From Trochalopteron elliotii (lineage: Eukaryota > Chordata > Aves > Passeriformes > Leiothrichidae): a DNA stretch of 64,000 nt. Below are positions 1 to 15,000 of this stretch, in pieces. The notes under the pieces are model-generated. The model saw nothing but the letters and a program-made list of their open reading frames with translations, was not told where the DNA came from and did not search any database. Both the position numbers and the translations under genes were made by a program. The stretch covers positions 2,650,695 to 2,714,694 of the forward strand of contig JANPWX010000026.1 of assembly GCA_024734555.1 (NCBI GenBank), written 5' to 3'. Positions within the stretch are counted from its first letter, which is position 1. Each line of letters opens with the position of its first letter.

Positions 1-3000
1 TTGATTTTTAGTTCAATGGAAATAAGAGATAATGTTGGTGAAAATCTGTGAATTATAGTAAATTTTTGTGTATAGCTGTAAAAGGTACCTGTTTTCTTAA
101 ACAATTTTACTTGAGGAATAAAATATAGCTTTTGAATATTCTGACCCCTAAGCAGTGAAAGCAAAACACTTTCATGCTTGTGAAGCATCACACTGTACAT
201 CTTGCCATTTTTGTGTTTGTCCTTAGGCATCACTATAGCCAGTGTTAGAGACAAGATGCTGTGTTAGATGTGCATTTGTTCTGATCCAATACTGATGTAT
301 GTCCTTATGTCATTTTGACATTCCTAACTTCGAACATCTGAAATATGAAAAAGCAGGGGAAAATTTTCAAAAGAACATAAAGAACTTTTCCTTTGCTTTT
401 TGACCTGCCTTACCAACACATTTTTGTTTTTCTTTCTAAAATGTGAACAGTACAAAAGATGATCTATTTTTGTAGTTCTTACACCATATTTTGTCTGCCA
501 ACTATATTTCCTACATCCCAATGGTATGCAGAAAAAATAGCTATTTTTCACTAAACCAGTTTATTTGTTCATAAATTATTACTTGTATTTATTTCTTAAT
601 ACAATAGTAATTATTCTTTCAGGCAGTTTATACATTATTGTAGTTCTACAGACCTCATTAGACATAATAGAAATGAGCTAAGGCCCTAAGGTTTGATTTT
701 ATCTCCAGTATAACATGTAGTTTTAGATAATTTTATATAGTGTGTGGGTGGCTTTAGTTCTATGTAAAAAATAGCCATTGCATACCCTTTTCCATTAAAA
801 ATAATATTTTGTACATTCTCTCAGCTCTAAGACAGACAATTCTGAATTTCTCCTGAGGTCCTTAGATAGGTCCCAGTGCTGAAATCTCAGTTAGTCAAGT
901 AGCATTAGCATAAAAATGGAAAATTTTCAATGCAAACTACTTTTTGGCAGATGATTAGTGGACAAGGCAAAGGCAATGGCATTTTTTTTTCAGTTAGGGA
1001 TATAGCCATCAAAGGTATTTCATCTCCCACACATTTTGATTGATAGCATTTTACAGTTACACTGAATCAGTAAACACAACCAACAAGTACTTCTTAATAG
1101 CCTGGAAATTCTGTTGCAAACAAGGAAGATCTCACTTTAAAAAAAAACCTTTCCTACCCCAAACTAGCTAATCAACATTCTGTGTACAATGAAACTCCAT
1201 TTTTAAACTTTCAAGAAGCAAACAGAGTCTGCTTACTTTTCTCCCGCTTCCTCGTGCCTGTTTATCCTACCTTGAGCACCTTTGCTGTTGCGCAGCTCCA
1301 TCTATTCTAAGACTCTGTTTGTCTTGCTGTGCTTTCTATAGTAACCACCAACATTATTCCCTCAAGGATTTATGTTCTTTCTTATTCAGCAGACAAGGAA
1401 AACTTATGAGAGTTGAGAAAATGGTGGACAGATTGAGAGATGTGAGCTTGCTGCTCATGAGGAATTTGGTTAGGCTTGCTCACTCCCATTACGGAGGCCT
1501 GGCAAGTAATAGGCAACTGGTTTGACAATATGTCATTTCTTTTTTACCTCATGTGCACTTAATTTCCAGGAATCTTTAGTCCTCTGATGTTGTGTGAATC
1601 CTTCTACCTGTCCTGAGATTTCTAAAACACCCAGGGACTCTGTCTCAAATATCTCCTCGCTATGCTGGATATGAGGCAGAAATGATCATACTCTTATGTC
1701 AATAACAGACAGTTCTGCAAAATCTCAGAAGATTGATTATAAAATCAGTTGCTGATTCATCCTTCTCTCACTTTTGAAACTGTGTTTGCTAAAAATCACA
1801 TTGCAGAAAGCATGAAATATTAATCTAGTCCTTCTTTACTGTACTCAGTTTCATCTGTGTGGCTGTGAGGCTTCTGGGCAGGATGATATTCTCTTTGGCA
1901 GGGATTTCATTGACAGATGCTGATATGCAAGTGCTTGAGAGCATGAGGGAAATGGGAGGAAGGAGATGGGGGCAAACATGGCTGCCTGTAGGGCTCACAT
2001 GGTTGACACAAGTGATCCCTCAGGCATTAACACACCCACTGTAGTGCCTGTCCCCTAATTCTTCTGGACACAAGTTAAGAGGAGCACAAAGACAGGTCTG
2101 ACATCACATCTTGGGTCGTCCCCTCACCAAGAGTCCATGTTCCCTATCCAGTTGTCAGATCCTAATGGGGGTTCTTTTGGGAACAGCTGGGCCAGAGATA
2201 CCTGTTCTGACTCTTCCTGGTCACTTCTGTGGGCAGTTCCAGGTCATAAGCAAAACTTTACTTCATGTGTAGCTTCACATGAGGTGAAGCTGCCTGAGGA
2301 TGCTCCTGAGGACATTTTGGAAACTAATGGCACCAGAATAAGGCCAAATTTGAAAGCAAAGTCCCTGCTCTCCTCCAGCAAATTTGTGAGGGATTGCAAA
2401 TGTATCGATTTTAGTCTTATACATTAAATAAAGCCTCTTGAACAGAAATGAAATGAGAAGTTATAGAAATGAAAAATGTGATTATCCTAGACCATCCTAA
2501 TCTCTTCAGAGGAGGAGGCTGTTTATATCTTAACACCTTAATTTCTTTATCTTATTGCCAAAATCCAAAAAAGAAAGTGATAGAATAAAGAAATTAATTG
2601 AAGTCACAGTATGAGACTTTATTCACCTTTTCTTGTTGATAATGTCTAAAAGACTGAAATCTTATTTATTTCACATCTGTATTTTTGGAAGCACTTCTTT
2701 AATTCCTGCCAGAATTTTTCACTGAAACTTGGCTTGGAAAATGGAGTAACTGCTTTGCCAGCAAGCAGCCGTAAATAATGCTTTTACAGTGATGCTAGAA
2801 CCCAGAAGATATTGTTATCGATTACATGATTGTCTTGTAAGAGTTTCAAATGCAGACTATCACAATTCCTTTATTAAGATGAGGTTACTTGAAGTCATCA
2901 TTAGAATTAATTTCTATTTAAGATTTGTTGTACAAGGAGAACTAGTAACTTCTCTGGTACATTTAAATCATCATTGAACCTTTTCTTGTTATGCACCAAT

Positions 3001-6000
3001 ATTTTAAAAATAACGACAGTAAAATGAATAGTTATTCCTTTAACAGAAACAGTATTTTACAAGACAATAATTGGAGAAAATTGATAGAGCAATTGTGTTT
3101 TCTTTCATAACACTGTTCACAGTGGCTCTGTCCTCTACTTTTAGTCTTTCCAAAAATTGTCCAAGGTTAAAATATTTTTTTCTAAGCATGTGTAGACATG
3201 CTTTGGCTCTTCAAGAGTGATGGAGGTATTTATGTTCTTTTCCTATGTAGGCTTTGACTACTTTTACCTAATATTGAATTCATCTCCATGCTGTTTGTAG
3301 ATTTGATTCTAGGATAGTGCAAAAAGTGGCAAAGAGTGTTAGAGATGAGACAGAAAAATATTGCAGTTGGAATGCACACTCTGTGACTAATTGGTCTTAC
3401 ATGTGAACTCTCTGAGGCATCCTTGTAATTACACTAGAGATGAATCTCTGGATCTCCCTGAAGGGCTTCTCAGGCTTCCCATGAGGGAGGCAACAGCCCT
3501 CTGGCTTTCTGTCACGTGGCCTGCCTCTGCAAAAAGTAATTTTCAATTGCTATCCAGATAAGCATGTACTATACATTGAATCCTAACTAGTTAGAAATAA
3601 TGAGAAGCTCAGGGCCAATCCAGCAGTGCAGATATATGCAAAAGACTAGTTTAAGACCACTGATGCAACTAGTAGACTTCTGAATGGTGTAAATTAGATT
3701 ATATGCATATATATTGCTATATAAATTTGGACATAAACTAGGTCTAAATCTGAAAAAGGAAGTGTTTTTGATAGAGCTTATTCAGCTGTTCTTGGAAGCC
3801 TGTATGAAAGGGCAGCACAACTGTTTTGCATCAAGTGAGAAATAGATGTAATTTTAAAAGAAAAAGGAATAAATACGTCACTTTGATTTTTCTCTAAGCT
3901 CCATATTGCCCTCTTGGCTAATGCATTTCACTTCTGCTGTCCCTCAAGGAATAGCAAACAAGAGGGGTCAGGATTTAAATTTGCCTAAATACCTTCAAAA
4001 TGCTTTTCTGTTTCAAAAAGGGTAAGTGTACCAGGATGCTCTTACTTATAAATGAATGTATATTGGAAAGGTCTCCTGTTTCTTCTATCTTGTACCTTAC
4101 ACAGACAACCTGAAATTCTACTAAAAAATAAAAAAATTATTTGCTCTTTAAATAGATTTTGTCACTGTAATGAAAAATATAAAGGTAGTGAAAGGTAATT
4201 AGATACAGAATAAAAAGCAGTAGCAACATATTTAGAAAGCATGCCAAAATATATTAAGGCAGTCTTTCCAGTGTAAATATGTGTGGAATAGCTATGATTT
4301 ATAATGATTTATAAATGAAATTGTCAAAAATATGGTATAGTGCTCACTGGCAATAGTTATATCCCGTCTAGCAGGGGTATGAATGTAGTCATTAGCAACT
4401 AAATACAAATCCCTGAACATAAAAATGAAACCCTGTTTGAAGAGCTGGCAAGTGAAATGAATGACAAAATCCCAAGTGATTTCTGTTATCACCCAATATG
4501 CTTCAGAAGTGATATGTGTCTGAAAAGGTGCATCCTTTCACCCCCACCCCCAGCTGCTTAGGGAGAGGTTTCACCTGAGCAGCACAAGGGCAGCACTTCA
4601 CAAAGCATGTCAAAGAAAAGGAAATATCCCCCAAAGTCTGCAAGAAAATGTGGAAATGTACAGAAAGATAACATAATAATGTATGGGTTTTTTTCATGCC
4701 AAAAAGGAAATAGAGTAAAAATACCACACATTTGAGCATGTGCATGCTGGAGTTAGACATGTGGCATCTGCCAATTACCTCCATATTATGAAAGGGAATT
4801 TTTACCATTGTCAAAAAACAATCGCGTTCTTTCTATCATCTTTGAGACATCCCATTTTCATTCTTTTCCCTTCTGTACTCCTCCTTCTCTGTCTTTCATT
4901 TCTCTGTAGCTAAAGAAAGAGCTAGGAAATAAATAATGTATGAGAAAAGAAAAGAAAAAGGAATTAGAGTTTATTTATAAGGAACAATATCTTAATTCAT
5001 GAAGAAATCTTTAAAATGCCTGAGCCTTGCAGCTGGTGGTGAGGGTAAAACCTTGTCAGGGTCAGGCATAGAGCCAATATAATAAAGACCCTAGAAGTGA
5101 GCCATCAATAAAAGAAGATTTTAAGACTCAGACACTTGCTGGGCTTGTTTTTCTCCTTCAGGCAAGCTCCCCCTTTCCTTCATTAGCCTGACTCTTCCAG
5201 TATCTCTAACCCACATAAATCTCTGCTCCAGCTCCCCACCTCCTGTGTGCTTTGAAGCTTCCACATGGAGGATATCCTGACATTACACCAGATATACCAG
5301 CCTGCCAAATATTAACCATGTAAGGAAGACTGGTTTCCTTTCCTTTGTTGGTCACTTACATAAATGCAAAGAGCAAATGGATGCAAAAGCTGTGTGTTCA
5401 GCCAACATGCATTAAAGGGTGACTTATTGCAATATTACCTGTGGCTCATGTAGATTTCTTTGCCCCATAAATTCAGTATTGCTTTACGAAATATGAATCC
5501 TAAGGGGTTGCCATCCCTTACAGCCACTGAACCCCTTCCTGCACGGGAAATGATTCAACATGTGTGTCTCACCTGTCAGGATATGCCAGGATATGCCAGG
5601 TGCTCACCACACCGAGCTTTTCCTCTCCACCCCACAGCAACAGCTCTATATTTATACAAACTGAGGGGGAACGGTGTCAAGAATCAATTAGTGGGGAATT
5701 TCTAAATGCAGAGTTACTTGTTGCCTAGCAGCAGCCCAGCAAGCTGGGCTTGACTGTGATTCATTTAACCCCTGTCTAACCTGGGCTGACAGATTATTTT
5801 TCATCATCAACTTCCCATGCTTTCTCTGTCAGTCTGGTGGGATAAAATGCCTGGAATATTCTCTGCTTTTTTCAGGTGGCTCCTTGCCTCCATTCAGTTG
5901 ACCAAAATGTAGTGGGTAGAACCTGTGGTTCTTCCTTTCGAGGAAATTCTGGAGAAGACTTCGCATGATACCAAGCCTCTTTTTTGGAAGTAAGAAGTGG

Positions 6001-9000
6001 GACCGAAACAACTCTTCCAGAGCTGGACTCTGGCCATCCAGAGCATCTCGCAGCTGTGGGTCGGGATGGACATGGCTTCAGGAGGACAGGCAGAGTCTCA
6101 GAAAACACTGACTTATACTTCTGCTGCAAATTCATGTGTCAGCCTCTGTTCTTCTTCCTTAATAATTAATTCAGCAGAGAGAAAAAGATTATTCATTTGC
6201 ATAACTAAATTTTTCAGTCACAGCAATCAGCCTATTAATAGAAACCCATCTATTTGTCTGTCTATCAACTTACATAAACACTGTGTTGTCTTTTAAGACA
6301 TTATATTTTGAAGGTCAGTAGCCCATAAACAACAGATTTAGAGGCAGAGAAATAGCTTGATGCTCAAATTCAGAATAAACTAAACTAGACTTTATAAATA
6401 ATATATATCAGCCATGGAGAATAAGTCTGTGCTTCACTTTTCAGCACTACATGAGGAAGAAGTCATAATGGATATTCACAATAACATCAATACCAAATGG
6501 GGGAAAATTTACAAGGAAATTTTTAAACACCACTGTATTAGGGCTTTATAGTGAAATCAGTGCTCTTTAGTCAAGGTACAAGGCTGCCATGCTAAAACAT
6601 TTTAGAAATCAATGCAATGGATTTGTGTCAAAAAGCCCAGATACACCATTTCTATTCACAAGAGATCTGGAGACAAACCCCTCTTTTATGCTTTGTTACC
6701 TTCACCCATATTAAGACTTCAAACAGAAATGTTTGCTATATGAGTCCATTTTCAATTACAGCTTTGAATAGTCAACTGTTCTACTAGAATGTCCAAACTT
6801 ATTCCTAAAGATGATTCAATGACACAGAAAAAAGTGTGAGCATTTCCTGTTCAGAGGTCTGAAGAAATTTCCATATTATACAAATTACACTTTTTCTCAT
6901 TATAATCTTGGTTACAATCTTTCACAAGAAAATATCTCCTCTTTCTTCTTTTTCACCTCCAGCAATTCTATTTAGCTGCAGCTCTGTGTACAAAAGATCT
7001 GGTCCTATTTGGTTCAAATACATGGTGGGTTATGCTGAAAAGATGACATTCCACATAGGGAAGCACTTCCAAAAACTGCTCTGGACTCTCCACAAAAGAG
7101 TAAGCCAGACGAAACCATTCTCTTTCCTTATTCCTGCACATCACCACCTGTCTCCTCCTCCCTTCAAAGTCCAGAGCCAAAGACTTATTTGGGTCTTTGC
7201 TGTGTTCAGTCTGGCTTATGCACAAGGTGACAGACAACAGCAAAACTAACAGGATATATATAGGAAGACAGAGAGTTGAAATCTGAAATGTGTCAGGATC
7301 ACAGCCCTGCTTGGGGAAATTTTTTAGGGGAAATAAACACAATGCAAAAGCAATTGAAAAAAATGACTACTGAACATAACCTGAAGGCCTCTAATATGAA
7401 TTTAAATTAATAAAATCTGAAAAGCCTTTATGTAAAAAGCATGATAAGATGACTGCCACTATTTAAAACTATTTCTTTAGAAGAGTGAAATCAATTCACT
7501 CTTCGATGCCAGCAGGCTGAAGTCATGTAGAAGTAATAGAGTGAACGAAGTTCAAAGGAAATGGGTACAGTGTATTTGGTACAGACATGAGAAGACTTAT
7601 TTAAACACTTGGGCACAGACACTTCAAATGATTTTTTTAAATCTCTGTTATGATGTTGATTAGTCCCATTTCCCACCAATGCATATAACTTTCAGCAGTG
7701 AAACAGAGACCTTTGTTGCAGCAGTCTTTTTCTTTTGGTAATAAGGGATGAAAGTCTGAAGGCAGAATGCATTTCTTGAACAAAAATGACATTACAATTT
7801 GGACACAGCAAAGTCTGGTGCTTAGTGAAGCAAGCAAGTGACTTACTCAAGTAACCTAACTTGTTATATGTATAACTCATACCTATACCAAACTGAACGA
7901 CAAAATCCAGTGATTTAACACTCCAGGAATATATATTGAGCTCTTTTCAAAGGACACCTGTCTTGATGAATCATGATAGCACCTTGCCCAGCCAGATACT
8001 CTGAACAATCAAATACTACTGCAACTTGAGCAGCACTATGAGAGCACCCAGGGGCTCAGCGTGGTGCTTGCAGAAATCCCAATTTGGCAGCCTCTAGCTC
8101 TCACTGGGGAGTTTCTGAAAACCAGTGGTAATTAAATAAACAAAACCCTCCCTGGTTTACTTCCCCAAGTATAGAATGGGGACAGCCAGTAATACCAGTT
8201 TGACAGCATTATTTGCATTAGCTCACCAACATTAGTGTAGTAAAATTATGACAATAGCCAAGAGAAATCTGTTTCTATTCAGTCTTTTTAAACAACATCT
8301 TTTAGAGAGGAATTTGAATAGTGAAGTCTATTTCTAGCTGTTAATGTGGAAACATCACTCCTGTCCTTTGCCCACTTGGGTGAGGTAAGACATTTATATT
8401 TTTTCCAACTTTGTCATAAACCCAGTGACTCAATTAATTTAATTTTCCACTTTTATCTTCCTCATATGAAGGGGACTTACACTACTTGCAAGAACATGGT
8501 TGTGAGGGTTTATTCATTAATCACTGCATGCAGTTTGAAAACTTGGAAGTATTATACAAAATGCAAAGTGCTACTTAATCCCACTTCATTCTTCAGCCTG
8601 CTGCCACAACTTTCAGCAGCCGTTTTGAAAACAATCTCTCCATGCCTTAGTGCACCCCTGTGCTAAGTGAAATAAGACACCCAGATTTTTCCCCACCCCA
8701 ACAGAAATTCTTTTATCCTCCATCAATAAACTTACCCAGATTGTTTTGTGCAATTTTCCTCACAGATGCATTTCCTGCTTCTGAGTCACCCTCCACATTT
8801 CAGAAATGTTTTGAAACTGCAAACCCAAAGAGGCATTTCTAATAAGAATTTCCATTTTTTTAACTTAAAACAAGAAAATCGGTTCCACATTTTGTTAGTT
8901 CCCTAACTGTGTTGCATATTCGGCTTTAAAATATATGGTCTGATGAGTTTATTCTTGTTGATAGCAGAACACATGTGGTTTTAAGTTTAATATGAGAATG

Positions 9001-12000
9001 AATTAATTTGAGTTTTTAGATGTCATTGGTTTGAGTAGCAACTATTAAAGAAGTAAAATCTGTACTGCCAATCTACAAATGTTGCATAAGTTAGAGGCTT
9101 TATTTTATTTTTCTTATTGTGATGGCTATGTTGCTCCACTAATATACGTGATTGCGAATAGATGTATTTTTGTTTTTGTTAGCCATAATAAGACAATTAG
9201 AAAATTAGATTGCCAGAAAACATAAGAATTGGAAGCTGGAAAAGAAATTTGGTGTTGATGATATTAATTTTCATGTCTTTGCAAAATCTTTCCTATGGAT
9301 TTGTATCTACAGCACACAGCTTTTCTCCATCAATATGTTTTTGATCTGAACGTGTGGAATTACACCCACTCTTTCTGAGTCATCTTTAAATCTAAATAGT
9401 ATTAATATCAGCTAACTTGAGGAGGACTTGTGCTTATTAATGAAGCCCAAGTGCTTGCACTAAGTAACAAGTTAGCAAGAAACTTAATTCTTTTCAAGAG
9501 TTCTGGGTTCCTGGTAGGCATTTCCTGCATACTCAGCAATAAAATCTTCAATTAGCACTAGAGGGCATTGGAAAAGAAAATAGTGTGAACTGAGATGCAA
9601 ATGCTTTTAGCAGTGAAAAGGAACAATTTCATACCAGCTTGCACCAACAACAAGCTTTTTTTTTTGATATTTACACCTTCAGTGAGGGCCTGAAATGTTA
9701 TCCACAGGGTTTATATTATTTATTTTCACTAATATTTCACATACCTGGAGCCTTGATCATATCACCGGTAAAAGGAACAGTTGTATTTCACATTTACACA
9801 TCATTTTTCTTCCCCAAAATACTTCTCACCTGTATGCATTTTAGATCCAGAGTCAAAAATTAAGGGCATTCTAATGAAATCAACCATCAGTGTATTTGCT
9901 TTCCCTGTAGTAAAAAAAGAACTCTCAAAGGGTGTGTTTCTGGCTTTTATACATAATTTAACCCAGGAAAGAAGAAAAGAATAGAACAGAATAAAGTTTA
10001 AAGATCTACTGAGTACTTTTGGTAAGGAGAGTGCCATATTATGCAAACTTAGATGTATATTTGTCCTAATTAATGAGCTCAGGGTAAACATCATGAGATT
10101 TCTGCTCAACAGGTTAAAGTTTGGAGGAATTGCCTGAACAAGATGATAACTTTTGTACCTGGTAACCTTATAGGACTGTGACTCAAGAGTGTGCAGAGGC
10201 TAAGGGCAAGTTTTTTCAAGGGCTGGTCTGTACGAATATTTATTCATTTTATAATCAGGTAATTGTGGCATTGATACTGCAAGACTTGGTCCTGCAGGAC
10301 AAACACAGACCCTGCTTTTAATGGCTACACTGGCCATTCAGTGTCTTCAGCACTTCACAGAAGTGACCCACAACTTGGACAGACAGCAAGAAGGTGTGAT
10401 AAATGTATCAAAGTATAAAAATCAAATATAACTGAAAATGATTTGAAATAGATTATGATCAATACAGGTTTTAATGCATGTATGAAGTTGATACTCAGCT
10501 GAGTGGCTTTTCCACACCTATACTATTCGTATTACAGTTTCATACTATTGCATCCTTCTTAATAAGTACATCAAGAAACCATAGTAAAAATGTGGTAAAA
10601 TGTTTGAACTCTCAAGTTCTTAGTTTTTAAAATTTATCTTTATATCCCTGAGACACAGTGTCTACAGCTGTCTCTTTTCGCATTTTTGGTAAGGGTCTTC
10701 GAGCTTGATCAAGGTCTTTGCAAAATGAAAATTAGAGCCATAAGTGATTGTCTTTATATATATACTGGGTATATATACTGGCTTTTGAAGTGCTTTTAAA
10801 GTAAAGTTATGTTTGTTTAAAGTAAAATGAGAATGGTTTTGAGAATTTGGAGTAAATTTCATTTAGTTTTGATTTGGAGTTTTATTTGTCTGATTCAGTG
10901 ACACGATTGAAATTTTTCAAGCTCCAGCTGAACCAGAAAGGTTTCCAGGAGAGTTAGTGACTCACAGGATACATCTACAATAAATAATTTGGTTTAACAC
11001 CCAAGATAAAGCTTTAAAAATTAATTTCCGTCTGGTCATGATATATCCTGGAAGTAGGTTACAGAGTGTGCAAGTGGGAAGCAAGTTATCTATTAGAGGA
11101 TTAATGAATCATATGATAATAATGCATAACAGTACTTAAGTAGTAATAAAATTTGCAAACACGTCACATATTTTTAGTTTCTATCGTAACACTTACAGAG
11201 ACTAAATGTGGGTTGAATACCAGATCCACCTTACAGGGTGGAAGAGCAAGAGACAAAGGCTCTGGTAGTTTGTCAGGCAGTAAAACTGCAGTAAAAACTC
11301 AGTGTTCTCACACATTCTAACCATAACTGCTTGCACTGCAACATGAACAGCTAAATATCTTTTAACAACTAGTCAGTTTCTGGTGGTTTTCAGAGAAAGT
11401 AAGACAGCAATTTTGATTCAGCACAAACCTGTGTTTGTCACTTCCTAGTTAGCCTGACTTATTATGAGGTGCAATAAAATACAAGCAAACTTGTATTTTA
11501 ACAAGATATGACCTTTGATATGAAAAGCATCCAAAATCCTCTTCCTATTCTTAAATTCTTACTAAATACAGTGCTTTGAATTTTGAATTATTTCATTATG
11601 GCAACCCCAGGAACAGTTATAGGGTATGTTCTAACCATTCCCATTGAGGCAAAACTTCCCCTTCATGTAGAATATTTTCAGAAATCGTGTGGGACCACAA
11701 AATTTAAGGAAGTCGAAGCTGTTAATCTTTAAACTGCTCACAATTATTTAATAGAAGCAATCAATATAGGTTAACAAACTTAGAGTGAGTTTGGTCTACA
11801 AGTAAAAAAAATATAGAAAGGGAAGTCAGTGGGACACACATGCACCAAAGGTTTCACATGTAAACACAGCAACAGGAAAAAAAATCCCACAGATGATGGT
11901 CTTCTGCCTTGAGTAACTCAGCATGTGTATCATCATACATAGTGTACTCTACTGTCTGGACCTCTGATTCAGCATTTACAGACAAATACTCATTCTGGAG

Positions 12001-15000
12001 TTTCCACTAGACTAGAACCTGCACAGCAAATCAGCATTAAAACTTGAGGTCATATCATCCAATTATAATCTGCTTGGATGACCAGCAGATGATTCAGGAG
12101 AACCTACACCTTTTCCTCAGCAGCCACTGCAAGATGTACCCATGACACCTCAGGCATATCCTGAAGCTGCTCTTGCTCAGAGTGTTATTTCTTACAGACA
12201 AGAGTATTGCTCAAAAAAAGCTGGACAAAGTGGATTTCTTCTACAAATAGGCACACATCCTTCTGGCTCAATCTTCTTGCTCACACTCATAGTGTGAGTG
12301 CGCTCAGCTCCTGTCCCACATAAAGCCCTCACTTTTAATGCCTGCAGGACACACCTGTGCAAGTGACTTGTGGGTGATCCAGTACACCTCAAAGGAAGAG
12401 TCTGGGGAACCTGAAGGCCACCAGAGATAAGAGCAGTGATTTTCACATTTCGCACAACCTCCCATCCTTGGGGTCTAAGGCTCTGAGAAGGAATTATGTG
12501 AGGCAGACAGGTCCCTAAGACCTGGGCCGTGTGGTGCGGTCACAGGCTGTGTGTGGCACACACACTTCAGCTGGTGCCTCAGAGGGAGCATTGGAAGAGC
12601 CTTGCTGAAATATCCCTAATAGCCATGTTGGCCTGTGGGAAATAGATCAGGCTGATGCCATCTGTGGGAGGAGGAATATGGGGATGTAATGAATTTGATT
12701 ATACGGCTGCTTGAAGGGCAGATGCCAAAGGGCTCTCAAAGGGCCAATTCCTCAGCAAGGGCCACTTCATCTCCACTAAAGCATTCTTGCAGAGCAAACT
12801 GAGTGGAAAGAATTGCATCTAACAGAGCAGCTTTCAAAAACCCTGAGACAAATAACCATGATAGAAAAAACTCCTTGAACAGTTTATTTTGCTGATATTT
12901 CTCTGAGGATACCTTTGCTCATTTTTATCTCCATGGAAAATGCATCTTTGTATATTGGATGAGGCATGTATAAAAACGTATGTATTATTTATATATATAG
13001 GCCTTCTTTACTGAAACTTATGGTTTATGCAGCTTTTTTGCTTCCCTGGCTTTTTCCTTAACTTGATTTTTTATTTTATTCTTAGAAGTAAAAGCAATAC
13101 TATGTTTATTGAATTTTAATCTGGATGGGATTTGTGTGTTACAATTTGCTATGTTAGAGAAAGCAGGTAATTTAGTAATTGAAAGTTTAAATAAATAAAC
13201 AAAAGCATATTACCTCTACTGAAATAAAATGAACATTATCAGTAGAACCAAGTCTGTCTCTGAAGGAAATCCACAATACTTTTTAGTATTCAATGGATTT
13301 ATTCCCCTGTGATAAGGAACAAATGTAATGTTTACACTTTTGACCTTGGTGGACATTCTGTCTCATTTTATAAATTTGTCTCATTACATAAATTCTAAAT
13401 TTATTGCCTCCTCCTTGCACATTAACATGTTATTTAGCAAAATAGCTGATTACTTATGGTTTCTAAAGGAGGGAAGATTACTGATATTTTTCAGGTTTGG
13501 AAAATTGCCAGCTTATTAGCTCCCCCTAATGTAAACTTTTTTTTACATTCATATTTTAATCTATTTTTTCCCTTCACATTTGTTTTGCCACTATTCCTTC
13601 ATGTGCATCTCCTTTAAGATGTTTTGAGTAACTTTTTCAATAAAAGCTTTTTATAAAGTCATGTATTTTAAGGCTGTATGTTCACCTCAAATGCTTTAAG
13701 TTATGGTTCTCGTCACCTCTCTTCCAGGTCAATAATACTACAAATAAAGCTATTTTAAAGAGTTTAGTTTAGATCACAATCAGCCTCACATTCAATACAC
13801 GAATACCCAGGATAAGGACATATAAAATCCTTCTGGTCTTTTAACATTCACTTACCACCTAAAGCAACAACAATTACTTATATGTTTCTGATCTTGGACT
13901 AAGCTTCTGTTAAGAAAGTGCCACTATGATAACAAGTTACTTGCCAGCGTAGCTGAAGGCTATGTCTAGGAGCCTTGAACATGCAGATTAGATGGCCACC
14001 TCTGTTTTCAGCAGGGTCTCCCCACAGTGTTCTCCCAACACAGCTAAATGTTCATATTGCAGGGGGCCTGGCTTCCCAGTTTTTTGAATGCAGATGGTTT
14101 GCAAGTCTTTGTTTTTCAGTCCTCTGGAAATTTGGCTGGAGTTCTTAACAGTCTGTATTCAATCAGACATCAAATATCCAGGTCTGCTTTATTTTTACTT
14201 TGCCAAAACTCACTCACTTGAGTGAGAAATGGCAACATATTAATTCTGTATGTTCATTATCATGTATTCAGTGAGATGAGGGATCAGGGGCTTTTGTTCC
14301 CATACCAACAATTTAGAGATAAAACCCCAAATTTCTCTTCTTACTAAGACTAAGTCTGCATTTAGTCAAAACATATTTGATATTAATAAAGTCCTGTGCC
14401 TATTGTGAAATTTGTGTAGTAATTTAAAATGGAATTTAAAAATTGGCAAAGTATTAATTTAATTAGCTGATAAGATTTTACAGGAGGAAGGTAAAAGTCA
14501 ATCCCTTTAGTCTCTCATATTGAGAAAAATGCACTGCATAGAGACTCAAGGCATGCCCTGAAGTTCAAAATCAGACTCTCAGACCAGATTTTGAAATAAA
14601 TTCCCTATTTATGTCTTTTAGTAAGCTCTGCATTTAGTTTGTTAGGAGCTTGTTAATTCATATGAAGACATGTTAAAACACAAAGGAAATAGCTAAAATT
14701 GAAGCTATATGGCTGCCATAAAAAGCAGCATTTTAACCATAATTTTCTTATACTATCAAGAAGCTGGAGCAATTTTGATTGTGGCTTTTTCCGCCTGTAT
14801 TTGAAAATAAGTTCAAGACTACTACAAATGATAAATTAATGTCATAAACTGTTAGAAAGAAATGTTGTTGTGTGTTTGTCCAGCAATACACTACAATACC
14901 CTAAGATTTCATTGGTGCTTACACATTCAAATTCCAAAAGAGTACTTTGTAAGAACACTTGAGTCTTCAGAGACCATGCAAGGCTGCAGAAACCACAAAC